From contig CAZGWD010000001.1 in assembly GCA_964529415.1 (NCBI GenBank), positions 186,001-250,000 of the forward strand: DNA of 64,000 nt, written 5' to 3'. The translations under genes were made by a program, and so were the position numbers. Origin of the DNA: CAYMPH01 sp964529415 (GTDB lineage Bacteria; Spirochaetota; UBA4802; UBA5550). This document shows, piece by piece, positions 1 through 7,458 of this stretch (its first letter is position 1; each line of letters starts with the position of its first letter). The notes under the pieces are model-generated. The model was not told the DNA's origin. It was given only the letters and a program-made list of their open reading frames with translations, and made no database searches.

Positions 1-1
1 T

Positions 2-40
2 GATGATATGATTTCAGATTTTGCTGTAATAAATGAATAA
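2..40 (+). CDS. 3' end of an upstream gene (partial)
   Basis: Twelve in-frame codons (reading DDMISDFAVINE) run from the window edge to a TAA stop. A strong intrinsic terminator follows 47 bases later, which is what the tail of a plus-strand gene should look like. The fragment is too short to identify a family. It could also be chance reading frame, because nothing upstream is visible. Confidence 0.35.
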   Translation, partial: DDMISDFAVINE

Positions 41-86
41 TGCTCTAAATTTAAATATCGGAAATAAAAAAGAAATAAAACACCGG

Positions 87-121
87 CCCCTGACATTTTT
101 CTCAGGGGTTTTCTTTTTTTT
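87..121 (+). terminator. Intrinsic terminator
   Basis: CCCCTGA pairs perfectly with TCAGGGG around the 8-base loop CATTTTTC and is followed by a T-rich run of about 13 bases. It ends the transcription unit that enters from the left edge and insulates the Tim44-like gene, which has its own promoter at 169-197. Confidence 0.9.
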
Positions 122-168
122 ATTAGATAGAAAAGAAGTATTTTTTTTAATTAATAGGTGATATTTTC

Positions 169-197
169 TTGCATTTTTCATATCAATGATTTATAAA
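169..197 (+). promoter_or_regulatory. Sigma70-type promoter for the Tim44-like gene
   Basis: TTGCAT (169-174), a 17-base spacer and TATAAA (192-197) place the start of transcription near 204, about 33 bases before the start codon at 237. A GGAG ribosome binding site lies between. The match is by eye only. Confidence 0.55.
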
Positions 198-236
198 ATA
201 GTATCAAGTTGAAAATTTATTTTCCGGAGTAATAAA

Positions 237-1829
237 ATGAGGATTATAAAAAAAATAATTATACCTGTTTCTGTTTCAATAATATTTATCATTTCTTTAC
301 TTGCTGCTGATTACGCTTATTCAAGGGCTGGAAGGGGCAGCAGTTACAAGTCCTCATCAAGTTCAAGTAAAAGCAGCAGCAGAAGTTCCAGCTCAAGTTC
401 GAGTTCAAGATCTTCTTCATATAAATCCGGCTCAAGCGGGTATATTCCTCCAATTATTCCGGTTCCAATTCCCTTGGGTGGCAATAAAAGCGGAACAGCT
501 GCAAATCAGGCCGGTTCGACTGACAATCAGGATGAATCTGCTGCAGCTGCCAAGAATAAAGAAACAAGTACAAGCAGTATTATAATAGGACTGATTTTCA
601 TGCTGCTTTTTGCAGCTGCAGGATTTTTTATTCTCAGATGGATTTTCAGAAAAATTTTCGGTTTCGGGAAATCTGATAAAGATGACGGAAAACCCCCGGT
701 ATATACAATTTCAGATACTGTACTTGCAGATATAAGAGCTGAAGATCCGAATTTCTCACCTGAGCATTTTTACGAATTAGCTAAAACAATTGCAGTGAAA
801 GTACAGGATGCCTGGTCTGCAGGAGATATGATAACAGCAAGGAATTATATTTCACAGGGTATTTATAACAGATTCAAAGTTCAGCTTGAAATGATGAAGG
901 ATGATGAGGGATTGATGAATGTTGTGGAGAATTACAGGATCAAGGTTTTAAATGTTATGGCCCTGGATCTGTCTCACAGCTATCAGACACTGCATGTTAG
1001 ATTAACATCAAGGGCAAAAGATGCTACTTTGCCTGTTGGCTCTACAGCTGATCAGATTCAGAAAGCTATAAATAAAGCCCAGGATACTTCTTTCACTGAA
1101 ATTTTTTCATATACAAGAAAAAGAAGCGCGAAAACTGATTCATCTAAAAATTATCTGAAAGGCCAGTGCCCTTCATGCGGGTATGTGCCGGATAATTTCA
1201 GTGAAGTAAATAAATGTCCAAGCTGCGGATCAATTTACAACTCAGGGGAATTTGACTGGGTTCTTTCTGAAATTACACAGGATACAGAATGGCAGGAAAG
1301 TTCATACGAATCTATAGATGGTCTTAAAGATCTTGAAACAAAAAATCTGTCAATTAATAGAGAAGTTATTGAAGACAGGGCATCATTTCTATTCTGGAAA
1401 TGGATGCAGTCACAAACAAAAGGTGATAAAAATCAACTGGCAAGAGATGCAAGCTCGGGATTTATGGCAAATTTTAATCCAGTAAAAACATACATGGCTG
1501 AAGTTGTTGTAGGAGCATCGGATTTGAAAAGGGTGTGGCAGGATAAGGACAAAGCATATGCTTCAGTTCTGATTTTATGGAGCGCTTCCCTTATGAAGAA
1601 AGACGAACCTGTTCACAGGGAAAGTACATTTACTTTAAGCATGCCTCTTGCATTGAAAAATCCTTATGGCCTGGCAAATCACAGCTGCAATTCATGCGGA
1701 GGACCGTTACCTGATTCAAATGCAACTGTGTGCACATATTGCGGAGCTGCTTTACCTGTAACAGTATCAGACTGGATTCTCGAAAATGTTGATGAAGTAA
1801 ATCTGGAATCGGATAATATTGAAGATTAA
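237..1829 (+). CDS. Tim44-like membrane protein with two zinc ribbons
   Basis: The 530-residue protein has a signal peptide or anchor (about 7-29), a serine-rich low-complexity linker (33-69), a Pro/Gly stretch, and a membrane segment at about 114-136 followed by basic residues. Residues about 160-300 look like a Tim44-like domain. A Cys4 zinc ribbon follows (C311, C314, C327, C330), then a second alpha/beta segment (about 375-470) that may be another Tim44-like copy, and a second Cys4 ribbon (C484, C487, C499, C502). Tim44-like domains bind membranes or partner proteins; the bacterial role of this architecture is not settled. The long cytoplasmic part after the TM suggests a membrane-tethered scaffold. 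The start is supported by GGAG about 8 bases upstream. Confidence 0.75.
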   Translation: MRIIKKIIIPVSVSIIFIISLLAADYAYSRAGRGSSYKSSSSSSKSSSRSSSSSSSSRSSSYKSGSSGYIPPIIPVPIPLGGNKSGTAANQAGSTDNQDESAAAAKNKETSTSSIIIGLIFMLLFAAAGFFILRWIFRKIFGFGKSDKDDGKPPVYTISDTVLADIRAEDPNFSPEHFYELAKTIAVKVQDAWSAGDMITARNYISQGIYNRFKVQLEMMKDDEGLMNVVENYRIKVLNVMALDLSHSYQTLHVRLTSRAKDATLPVGSTADQIQKAINKAQDTSFTEIFSYTRKRSAKTDSSKNYLKGQCPSCGYVPDNFSEVNKCPSCGSIYNSGEFDWVLSEITQDTEWQESSYESIDGLKDLETKNLSINREVIEDRASFLFWKWMQSQTKGDKNQLARDASSGFMANFNPVKTYMAEVVVGASDLKRVWQDKDKAYASVLILWSASLMKKDEPVHRESTFTLSMPLALKNPYGLANHSCNSCGGPLPDSNATVCTYCGAALPVTVSDWILENVDEVNLESDNIED

Positions 1830-1842
1830 GAAGAATTTTTTA

Positions 1843-1871
1843 TTTACAGATGCTTTTTTATTCAGTATATT
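1843..1871 (+). promoter_or_regulatory. Sigma70-type promoter for the desulforedoxin-like/selenoperoxiredoxin operon
   Basis: TTTACA (1843-1848), a 17-base spacer and TATATT (1866-1871) predict a start near 1878, only about 15 bases before the ATG at 1893, with AGAGG (1883-1887) in between. The pair therefore seems to be transcribed separately from the Tim44-like gene. Confidence 0.55.
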
Positions 1872-1892
1872 ATATTGTAATAAGAGGTGTAT

Positions 1893-2093
1893 ATGGAAGA
1901 TGAAAAAGTAATTTATAAATGTTCAGCTTGTAAAAAAGAAGCTGGAGTTAAAAAAGGCGAAAAAGTACCTATTTGCTGTGAAAAAGAAATGGCTATTATT
2001 GATCCGCTTCCTTACTGTACATCAGTCCCTCATTCTGAAATGTCAAGAAACAACACATCAGATGAACCTTGTGATGACGGAAGGGCAAATTAA
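1893..2093 (+). CDS. Desulforedoxin-like small Cys4 protein
   Basis: This 66-residue protein carries C10-x2-C13 and a double cysteine C28-C29. That is the spacing of desulforedoxin (C9, C12, C28, C29), in which four cysteines hold one rubredoxin-type iron. A Cys/Asp-rich tail follows, with further cysteines near the C-terminus, which desulforedoxin lacks. I chose ATG 1893 over the upstream GTG 1887 because AGAGG (1883-1887) overlaps that GTG and sits 5 bases before the ATG. The gene lies 23 bases before the peroxiredoxin and probably shares its mRNA, so a redox or peroxide-defence role is likely. A zinc ribbon is the alternative. Confidence 0.65.
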   Translation: MEDEKVIYKCSACKKEAGVKKGEKVPICCEKEMAIIDPLPYCTSVPHSEMSRNNTSDEPCDDGRAN

Positions 2094-2116
2094 CAGAGAT
2101 CAAGCAAGAGGGAAGT

Positions 2117-2578
2117 ATGTCTAAAATTTCAATGAAAGCAACAGCACCGGATTTTGAATTGGCTGACTTTAATGGAAAGAATATCAGACTTTCGAATTAT
2201 AAAGGTATAAGCAATGTTTTACTGATTTTTAATAGAGGGTTTTTCTGACCTTTTTGCCAAAAGCATATGGCGCAGTTGCGTCACGATATTCAGGAATTCA
2301 AAACCCGTAATACAGAGATCCTTGTAGTTGGTCCGGAAAAAGATGAATCCTTTGCAAAATACTGGGCAAAAAATAATTTAAATTTTATTGGAATTCCTGA
2401 TCCAGGACATAGCGTTCTTAAACTTTATGGGCAGCAGATTAAAATATTCAAATTCGGACGAATGCCTGCCCAGCTTCTAATTGATATAAATGGAATAGTG
2501 CGTTTTGTTCATTATGGTCATGATATGACAGATATACCATCAAATTCAGAAATGCTGGAATTGATTGATTCTTTATAG
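2117..2578 (+). CDS. Peroxiredoxin (AhpC/TSA, PRX-like) with in-frame UGA, probable selenoprotein
   Basis: ATG 2117 follows GAGGGA. The frame stays open to TAG 2578 except for TGA at 2246-2248 (codon 44). The upstream part has the thioredoxin-fold start of a peroxiredoxin (APDFELADFNGKNIRLSNY, then VLLIFNRGFF). After the TGA the same frame reads PFCQKHMAQL and continues to a normal C-terminus. The TGA sits exactly where related proteins have the peroxidatic cysteine of an RGxxCPxC motif, giving U44-P-F-C47. Read with selenocysteine the protein is 153 residues. A short hairpin begins 7 bases after the UGA (2255-2259 with 2268-2272); it is a weak SECIS candidate. TGA is a normal stop elsewhere. 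A nonsense mutation or sequencing error is the alternative. Confidence 0.85.
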
Positions 2579-2602
2579 ATTAAAAGATATCATCAGATAT
2601 TA

Positions 2603-3235
2603 TTATACCCATTGAAGCCAAACAGCAAAAATTATATGCAGTATGATAAAAACTCCAAGCATTAAAAACATTAGAGCTTTTTTCTGATTTAATGTCAGAT
2701 AATCATGAGCAGCTGTAAGAAGAAACCATGTAAATGAATATCCTATCCATATTGGCCAAATATGAGGATTGCCCCAGAAATACCACGACCAGGAAATTAG
2801 ACCACCGCTATTTAAAAAATATTCTACGATAACTGCAGTTAATCCCATGAACGATGGAATAATTATTCTAAATGGAATTTTAAAAAATTTTAATTTTGGG
2901 TTGTCCGGTAGAATTTTAATTATTACAGGTCCCATAATAGCAACAAAAAAGCATACTTCTAAATTCATTCCAATATAAATAAGATATGAACCATTTCCTT
3001 TTTCAGCTGTCCAGAGAGGTGCGAATCCGGAAATTTTATAGACCAAACTATTTGCTATTTCCCATGTCATTGCCCAGGACCAGAATGCTAAACCGAGAAA
3101 AACCGCACTCCAGTTTTTTCTTTCTATTTCAACAATATAAATATAAATTACTATTACAAAAAAAGGGATTAGATACCATTGCAGATTTGCAGGATCCCTT
3201 AAAACCTGGGAAAAAATATAAGTCTTGATATTCAT
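2603..3235 (-). CDS. Six-TM integral membrane protein, function unknown
   Basis: The 210-residue product has about six hydrophobic helices (roughly 18-37, 44-65, 85-108, 119-142, 155-178, 186-208) and very short loops. It has no signal peptide and no motif I recognise, although tryptophans are frequent. It converges with the peroxiredoxin gene 24 bases away and diverges from the thioesterase gene. No ribosome binding site precedes the ATG, and a promoter-like pair sits directly upstream (3244-3272), so the message may be leaderless. Confidence 0.7.
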   Translation of the reverse strand: MNIKTYIFSQVLRDPANLQWYLIPFFVIVIYIYIVEIERKNWSAVFLGLAFWSWAMTWEIANSLVYKISGFAPLWTAEKGNGSYLIYIGMNLEVCFFVAIMGPVIIKILPDNPKLKFFKIPFRIIIPSFMGLTAVIVEYFLNSGGLISWSWYFWGNPHIWPIWIGYSFTWFLLTAAHDYLTLNQKKALMFLMLGVFIILHIIFAVWLQWV

Positions 3236-3243
3236 AATTAAAA

Positions 3244-3272
3244 TATTTAATTATTATATTATTTAGAGTCAA
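3244..3272 (-). promoter_or_regulatory. Promoter placing transcription start at the start codon of the membrane protein gene
   Basis: Read on the minus strand: TTGACT (3272-3267), a 17-base spacer and TAAATA (3249-3244). The predicted start of transcription is about 3237-3236, one or two bases before the ATG at 3235, and no Shine-Dalgarno sequence intervenes. Confidence 0.45.
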
Positions 3273-3318
3273 ATTAATTTTATATTTTAATATATTCTAT
3301 AATATTTTAAATAATTTA

Positions 3319-3347
3319 TTGAAATAATTCTTTTAAATAAGTACTAT
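3319..3347 (+). promoter_or_regulatory. Sigma70-type promoter for the thioesterase gene
   Basis: TTGAAA (3319-3324), a 17-base spacer and TACTAT (3342-3347) lie about 75 bases before the ATG at 3421. The surrounding intergenic DNA is very AT-rich, so other pairings are possible. Confidence 0.4.
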
Positions 3348-3420
3348 TGTATTAAATTCTTTCAATAATTAAATTAAATGGAAAATTTCCATATAAATCA
3401 TAAAATTAATTGGAGTTAAT

Positions 3421-3846
3421 ATGGTAATCTGGAAGAACATACCAACGATAGATGAATTAAATCGTATGTCGGCAAAAAGTCTTGTTGAACATCTTGATAT
3501 AAAATTTATTGATATGACAGATGATTCTCTAACAGCAACAATGCCTGTAGATCATCGGACAATGCAGCCTTTTGGAATACTTCATGGAGGAGCTTCTGCA
3601 GCACTTGCAGAAACTTTAAGCAGTGTAGCAACTCATCTTATTATAGATATTAATAAAAATATTGGCGTTGGTCTTGAAATTAATGCGAACCATATAAAAA
3701 CAGCTCACAGCGGAATAGTTGCAGGAACAGTAAGGCCTATTCATATAGGAAGAAGCACTCATGTATGGGACATTCAGATAAAAAATGATGTAGGCGGGCT
3801 TGTATGCATATCACGCTGTACAATTGCGATAATTGATAAGAGATAA
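3421..3846 (+). CDS. Hotdog-fold acyl-CoA thioesterase, YdiI/MenI-like
   Basis: The 141-residue protein aligns by eye along its length with E. coli YdiI (MenI), a 1,4-dihydroxy-2-naphthoyl-CoA thioesterase: W-K near the start, ATMPVD, R-T-x-QPFG, LHGGAS followed by ALAE, GLEINANH, and a C-terminal QI plus SRCT strand. The HGG loop and the following Glu form the active site in this family. Family members differ in acyl preference, and no menaquinone genes are nearby, so the substrate is open. GGAG precedes the ATG by about 6 bases. A shared terminator follows the gene. Confidence 0.9.
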   Translation: MVIWKNIPTIDELNRMSAKSLVEHLDIKFIDMTDDSLTATMPVDHRTMQPFGILHGGASAALAETLSSVATHLIIDINKNIGVGLEINANHIKTAHSGIVAGTVRPIHIGRSTHVWDIQIKNDVGGLVCISRCTIAIIDKR

Positions 3847-3870
3847 ATTTTATGTTAGTACTAAAATAAT

Positions 3871-3907
3871 AAAAAAACCCCGCTCAAATTAGCGGGATTT
3901 TTTTATT
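3871..3907. terminator. Bidirectional terminator between the thioesterase gene and serA
   Basis: CCCGCT (3879-3884) pairs with AGCGGG (3891-3896) around CAAATT. A-rich sequence lies on the left and a T run on the right, so the hairpin can stop both the plus-strand thioesterase message and the minus-strand serC-serA message. Confidence 0.85.
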
Positions 3908-3930
3908 ATAAATTTGCCTTATATATTTTT

Positions 3931-5103
3931 TTAAATAATTCGAGCCATAATAATGCCTGGAATTGTTTTCAATTTATTGATAATTCCTTCATCCAGTTTT
4001 TTTCCAACCAGATCAAGATCAAATATATTGTAGGCATAATCACCTTTACTTTTATTAATCATATCAGCAATGTTTAATTTTTCTTCAGCAAGAATGTGAG
4101 TTATCTGTCCGATTATATTCGGAACATTTTTATTTGCTACTATCAGACGGGTTTTTCCGGCAAGAGGCATTTCACAATCAGGGAAATTAACTGAATTTTT
4201 TATATTCCCTTTTTCAAGAAATTCCATTAATTGAGAAACTGCCATAAAAGCACAATTTTCTTCAGATTCAGGCGTTGAAGCACCAAGATGAGGAATTGCA
4301 ATAACATTATCGAGTTTCAGCATTTCTTCATCAGGAAAATCAGTTACATATATTGCAACAGTACCATTTGATAATGCTTCTTTAATATCACGGGCATTTA
4401 CAAGTTCTCCTCTGGAGAAATTTAAAATCCTTACGCCTTTTTTCATTAAAGAAAATTTATCTTTATTTATTGATTCTTTTGTTTTATCGTTTAAAGGAAT
4501 GTGCAGGGAAATAAAATCTGATTCAGAAATCAAACTGTCAAGACTTGAGGCTTTTTTAATTGCGCTTGAAAGACCCCATGCTGCATCAATAGAAATAAAA
4601 GGATCAAAACCTGAAACTTCCATGCCCATTGAAAGCGCATCATTGGCAACCATTACGCCAATAGCACCAAGCCCTATAATTCCAAGTTTTTTTCCTTTAA
4701 TTTCAGGACCTTCGAAATCAGATTTTCCGGATTCAATAAGTTTTGGAACTTCTGCTCCTTTACCAATTAAAGATTTAGCCCAGAGAATTCCAGGAACAAC
4801 TTTTCTTGAAGCAAGTAAAAGAGACATTATTGTAAGTTCTTTCACAGCATTTGCATTTGCACCCGGAGTGTTGAAAACTATTATCCCTTTTTCAGAACAA
4901 TTTTCTATAGGGATATTGTTAACTCCTGCACCTGCTCTTGCTATTGCTTTTATTGTTTGAGGAAGCTCGAGATCGTGCATTTTCTGGCTTCTGACAAGGA
5001 TTGCATCAGGATGCCCTATCTCTGAAGCATATTCATACTGATCAAGAGGGAAAACGCTTAATCCTTTTGATGAAATTTTATTCAGCGTTTGTATTTTAAA
5101 CAT
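3931..5103 (-). CDS. serA: D-3-phosphoglycerate dehydrogenase
   Basis: This enzyme oxidises 3-phosphoglycerate to 3-phosphohydroxypyruvate, the first step of serine synthesis, in the cytoplasm. The 390-residue protein shows the 2-hydroxyacid dehydrogenase layout: an N-terminal substrate region with RAGAGVNNI, a Rossmann segment LGIIGLGAIG, LHIPLNDKT, NFSRGELV, and HLGAST carrying the catalytic His. A C-terminal ACT domain (about 315-390) is the usual serine sensor. It lacks the extra domain of the roughly 525-residue form. The start lies 11 bases downstream of serC, so the two are cotranscribed. Confidence 0.93.
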   Translation of the reverse strand: MFKIQTLNKISSKGLSVFPLDQYEYASEIGHPDAILVRSQKMHDLELPQTIKAIARAGAGVNNIPIENCSEKGIIVFNTPGANANAVKELTIMSLLLASRKVVPGILWAKSLIGKGAEVPKLIESGKSDFEGPEIKGKKLGIIGLGAIGVMVANDALSMGMEVSGFDPFISIDAAWGLSSAIKKASSLDSLISESDFISLHIPLNDKTKESINKDKFSLMKKGVRILNFSRGELVNARDIKEALSNGTVAIYVTDFPDEEMLKLDNVIAIPHLGASTPESEENCAFMAVSQLMEFLEKGNIKNSVNFPDCEMPLAGKTRLIVANKNVPNIIGQITHILAEEKLNIADMINKSKGDYAYNIFDLDLVGKKLDEGIINKLKTIPGIIMARII

Positions 5104-5114
5104 ATTCAGTTCCT

Positions 5115-6197
5115 TTATTTATTATCTGATTCAAATTTTTTCATAAAGTCAACTAAAGTCTGAACACCCTGAGCAGGCATTGCATTATAAATACTGGCTC
5201 TCATTCCTCCAACAAGTCTGTGTCCTTTAAGCTGAACAAGTCCGCTTTTTGATGCTTCTTTTAAAAATTTTGAATCAAGATCGTCATTACCTGTTTTAAA
5301 AGGTATATTCATCATGGAACGGAATTTTTTTTCAACAGGCGATTTGAATAATTTGGAGTTATCAATAAAATCATAAAGAATTGCTGCTTTATTTTCATTG
5401 ATTTTCTGCATAGCTGAAATTCCGCCTAATTCTTTCAGCCATTCAAAAACAAGCATGGCCATATATACAGAATAAGTTGGAGGAGTGTTGAACATAGATC
5501 CGTTTTCAGAATGCGTTTTATAATTCATCATTGTAGGAGTAATATCCATTGCGTTTCCAATCAGATCTTCTCTTATTATTACAACTGTCACTCCAGCTGG
5601 TCCTATATTTTTCTGTGCACCTGCAAAAATAACACCGAATTTTGATATATCCATAACTTCAGAAAGAATGTGAGATGACATATCTGCTACGAGCGGAACA
5701 TTGCCTGTGTCTGGAATAGATGCGAATCTTGTACCTTCTATGGTATTGTTTGAGCAGATATAGAAGAAATCTGCATCTTTATCAAATTTGCTTTTATCAA
5801 TTTCCGGGATATATGAAAAATTCTTATCTTCAGCAGATCCTAAAATGTTAACTGTTCCGTATCTTTTTGATTCAGGAATTGCTTTTTTTGTCCATTCTCC
5901 TGTATGGATGAAGTCTGCTTTTTTGCTTTTTTTAAATAGATTAAGAGGTACCATTGAAAATTGAAGAGATGCTCCTCCTTGCAAAAATAGTACTTTGTAA
6001 TTTGAAGGTATATTCATCAGTTCTCTTAATAAAGATTCAGCATTGTTGATAATTGCTTCATATTCCGGTGATCTGTGACTCATTTCCATAACGGACATGC
6101 CGGAATTTTTATACTCAACAAGTTCGGAAGCAGCCTTTTTTAACACTGGTTCAGGCAAAACCGCCGGTCCTGCAGAAAAATTATAAACTCTTGCCAT
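5115..6197 (-). CDS. serC: Phosphoserine aminotransferase
   Basis: A PLP enzyme that converts 3-phosphohydroxypyruvate to phosphoserine, the step after SerA. The 360-residue length is typical. Visible landmarks are NFSAGPAVLP at the N-terminus, MEMSHRSPE, FLQGGASLQF, and the PLP lysine in AGAQKNIGPAG, with GMRASIYNA near the C-terminus. AGGAG precedes the ATG by about 9 bases. On the minus strand a TTGACA at 6267-6262 with a weak TAGTTT box 17 bases on could be the operon promoter. Confidence 0.95.
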   Translation of the reverse strand: MARVYNFSAGPAVLPEPVLKKAASELVEYKNSGMSVMEMSHRSPEYEAIINNAESLLRELMNIPSNYKVLFLQGGASLQFSMVPLNLFKKSKKADFIHTGEWTKKAIPESKRYGTVNILGSAEDKNFSYIPEIDKSKFDKDADFFYICSNNTIEGTRFASIPDTGNVPLVADMSSHILSEVMDISKFGVIFAGAQKNIGPAGVTVVIIREDLIGNAMDITPTMMNYKTHSENGSMFNTPPTYSVYMAMLVFEWLKELGGISAMQKINENKAAILYDFIDNSKLFKSPVEKKFRSMMNIPFKTGNDDLDSKFLKEASKSGLVQLKGHRLVGGMRASIYNAMPAQGVQTLVDFMKKFESDNK

Positions 6198-6360
6198 TTG
6201 ATTCTCCTTTTTTATTCAAAATAAATTCATGTTATTGAAAACTAAAAAAAGGAATACTCAATGTCAAGATTATTTTATATTGACATAACTGCCGGATAAT
6301 TGATTTTGGATTCTGTAAATATTAATAGTAATTTCAAATATATAGAGTGGCAGGTATTTT

Positions 6361-7458
6361 TTGCATTTAACAAAAAAACATATCAATACTATATTCGTTG
6401 CTGTAATAATTGCAATTACCGGAATTTCAACCACCGCTGCAACCCATGTAAATTCATTTGCTGAATACATGCAGCCTATAAAACCTGTGAGCATAAAAAG
6501 TATTAATGGAAAATTTTATGCTCATATCGTTCTATTATTTAATGAAAATCCCCACTTTGTCAATCTTATACAAAAAGACAGCATACCTTTGAAAAGAATC
6601 GGTCATGATGGATTTAATATAAAAGAATATAAAAATTATCTGAAAACAATTTCTGAAGATTCACAAAAGAAAATAGCATCTACTCTGCTCCAGATGTATC
6701 TTGAACCAACAAATTATAATGATGCGTTTTTAAGATCCATGGAAAAGCAGCTGCACGATAGAAATATTATACTCAGATTTTCCAGAGATAGAAATACAGG
6801 TGTTGAAAAAATCGCGCTCGATTACTGCATTTACGGAAAGAAAATGGATATTCCTGTCAAGCACCCGTTTATCGAAATAAAAGATCCTATTTATAATATT
6901 CAGCCTTTTATATATTATGATGAATTTTCAACAAGCAACTCCACTTTTTATTTTGATATGATCTATATTAATTATGATGAAGTGGAGAACGATTACATTA
7001 TAGCAAAGAAAATTCTTAATGGAGAAAATGTTAAGACTATGTTTTTCGTAGGTTCGAAAGTAACTGACGAAATAAGATATTGTCTTGCAAAAGCATTTTC
7101 AGAAAATCCCAATATTAAAGAAGAAATTTGGAAAATGTTCATGATACATGAACTGACACATAAAATTCTAAATAATAATTATAATTTTTTTGATCAGGTA
7201 GCAGGCGAGGAACTTTCTCTATGCACAACATTGTACACAAATCCATATCTCGGGCTTTCAATTTTATATAGTTATCTTAATTATAATGCCATTAATCCGC
7301 ACAGAATCGCAGCAGGAAATATTATCAGTTATATTTCATCAAAATTAAACAGGCCGGAATACAATAATAAGCCAGAGCTGATGAAAAACTTGAGTTCAAA
7401 AGAAATACAGCAATTAGGAAAAGATTATTTTGATATGACTATAAAGAAGTTAAAATAA
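6361..7458 (+). CDS. Exported metallopeptidase-like protein with HELTH motif
   Basis: The 365-residue protein begins at a TTG with AGG 6-7 bases upstream; no ATG precedes the hydrophobic segment. Residues 8-27 look like a signal peptide. The motif HELTH (H263-H267) is a zinc-protease HExxH, and E283/E284 in AGEEL downstream could supply the third ligand, as in gluzincins. I do not recognise the family from the remainder. Its 3' end overlaps the convergent phospholipase-like gene by 9 bases. A structural, non-catalytic HExxH cannot be excluded. Confidence 0.65.
   Translation: MHLTKKHINTIFVAVIIAITGISTTAATHVNSFAEYMQPIKPVSIKSINGKFYAHIVLLFNENPHFVNLIQKDSIPLKRIGHDGFNIKEYKNYLKTISEDSQKKIASTLLQMYLEPTNYNDAFLRSMEKQLHDRNIILRFSRDRNTGVEKIALDYCIYGKKMDIPVKHPFIEIKDPIYNIQPFIYYDEFSTSNSTFYFDMIYINYDEVENDYIIAKKILNGENVKTMFFVGSKVTDEIRYCLAKAFSENPNIKEEIWKMFMIHELTHKILNNNYNFFDQVAGEELSLCTTLYTNPYLGLSILYSYLNYNAINPHRIAAGNIISYISSKLNRPEYNNKPELMKNLSSKEIQQLGKDYFDMTIKKLK

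Noticed and set aside
2246..2248. Genome-wide reassignment of UGA (to Trp or Gly)
   Set aside because: Several clear genes end in TGA (13661, 16572, 43761, 54891) and normal TGG Trp codons are used, so only one site is recoded.
2255..2272. A firm SECIS call for the hairpin after the UGA
   Set aside because: The stem is only five pairs including a U-G, and its loop begins nearer to the UGA than in well-known bacterial SECIS elements. It is mentioned as a weak candidate only.
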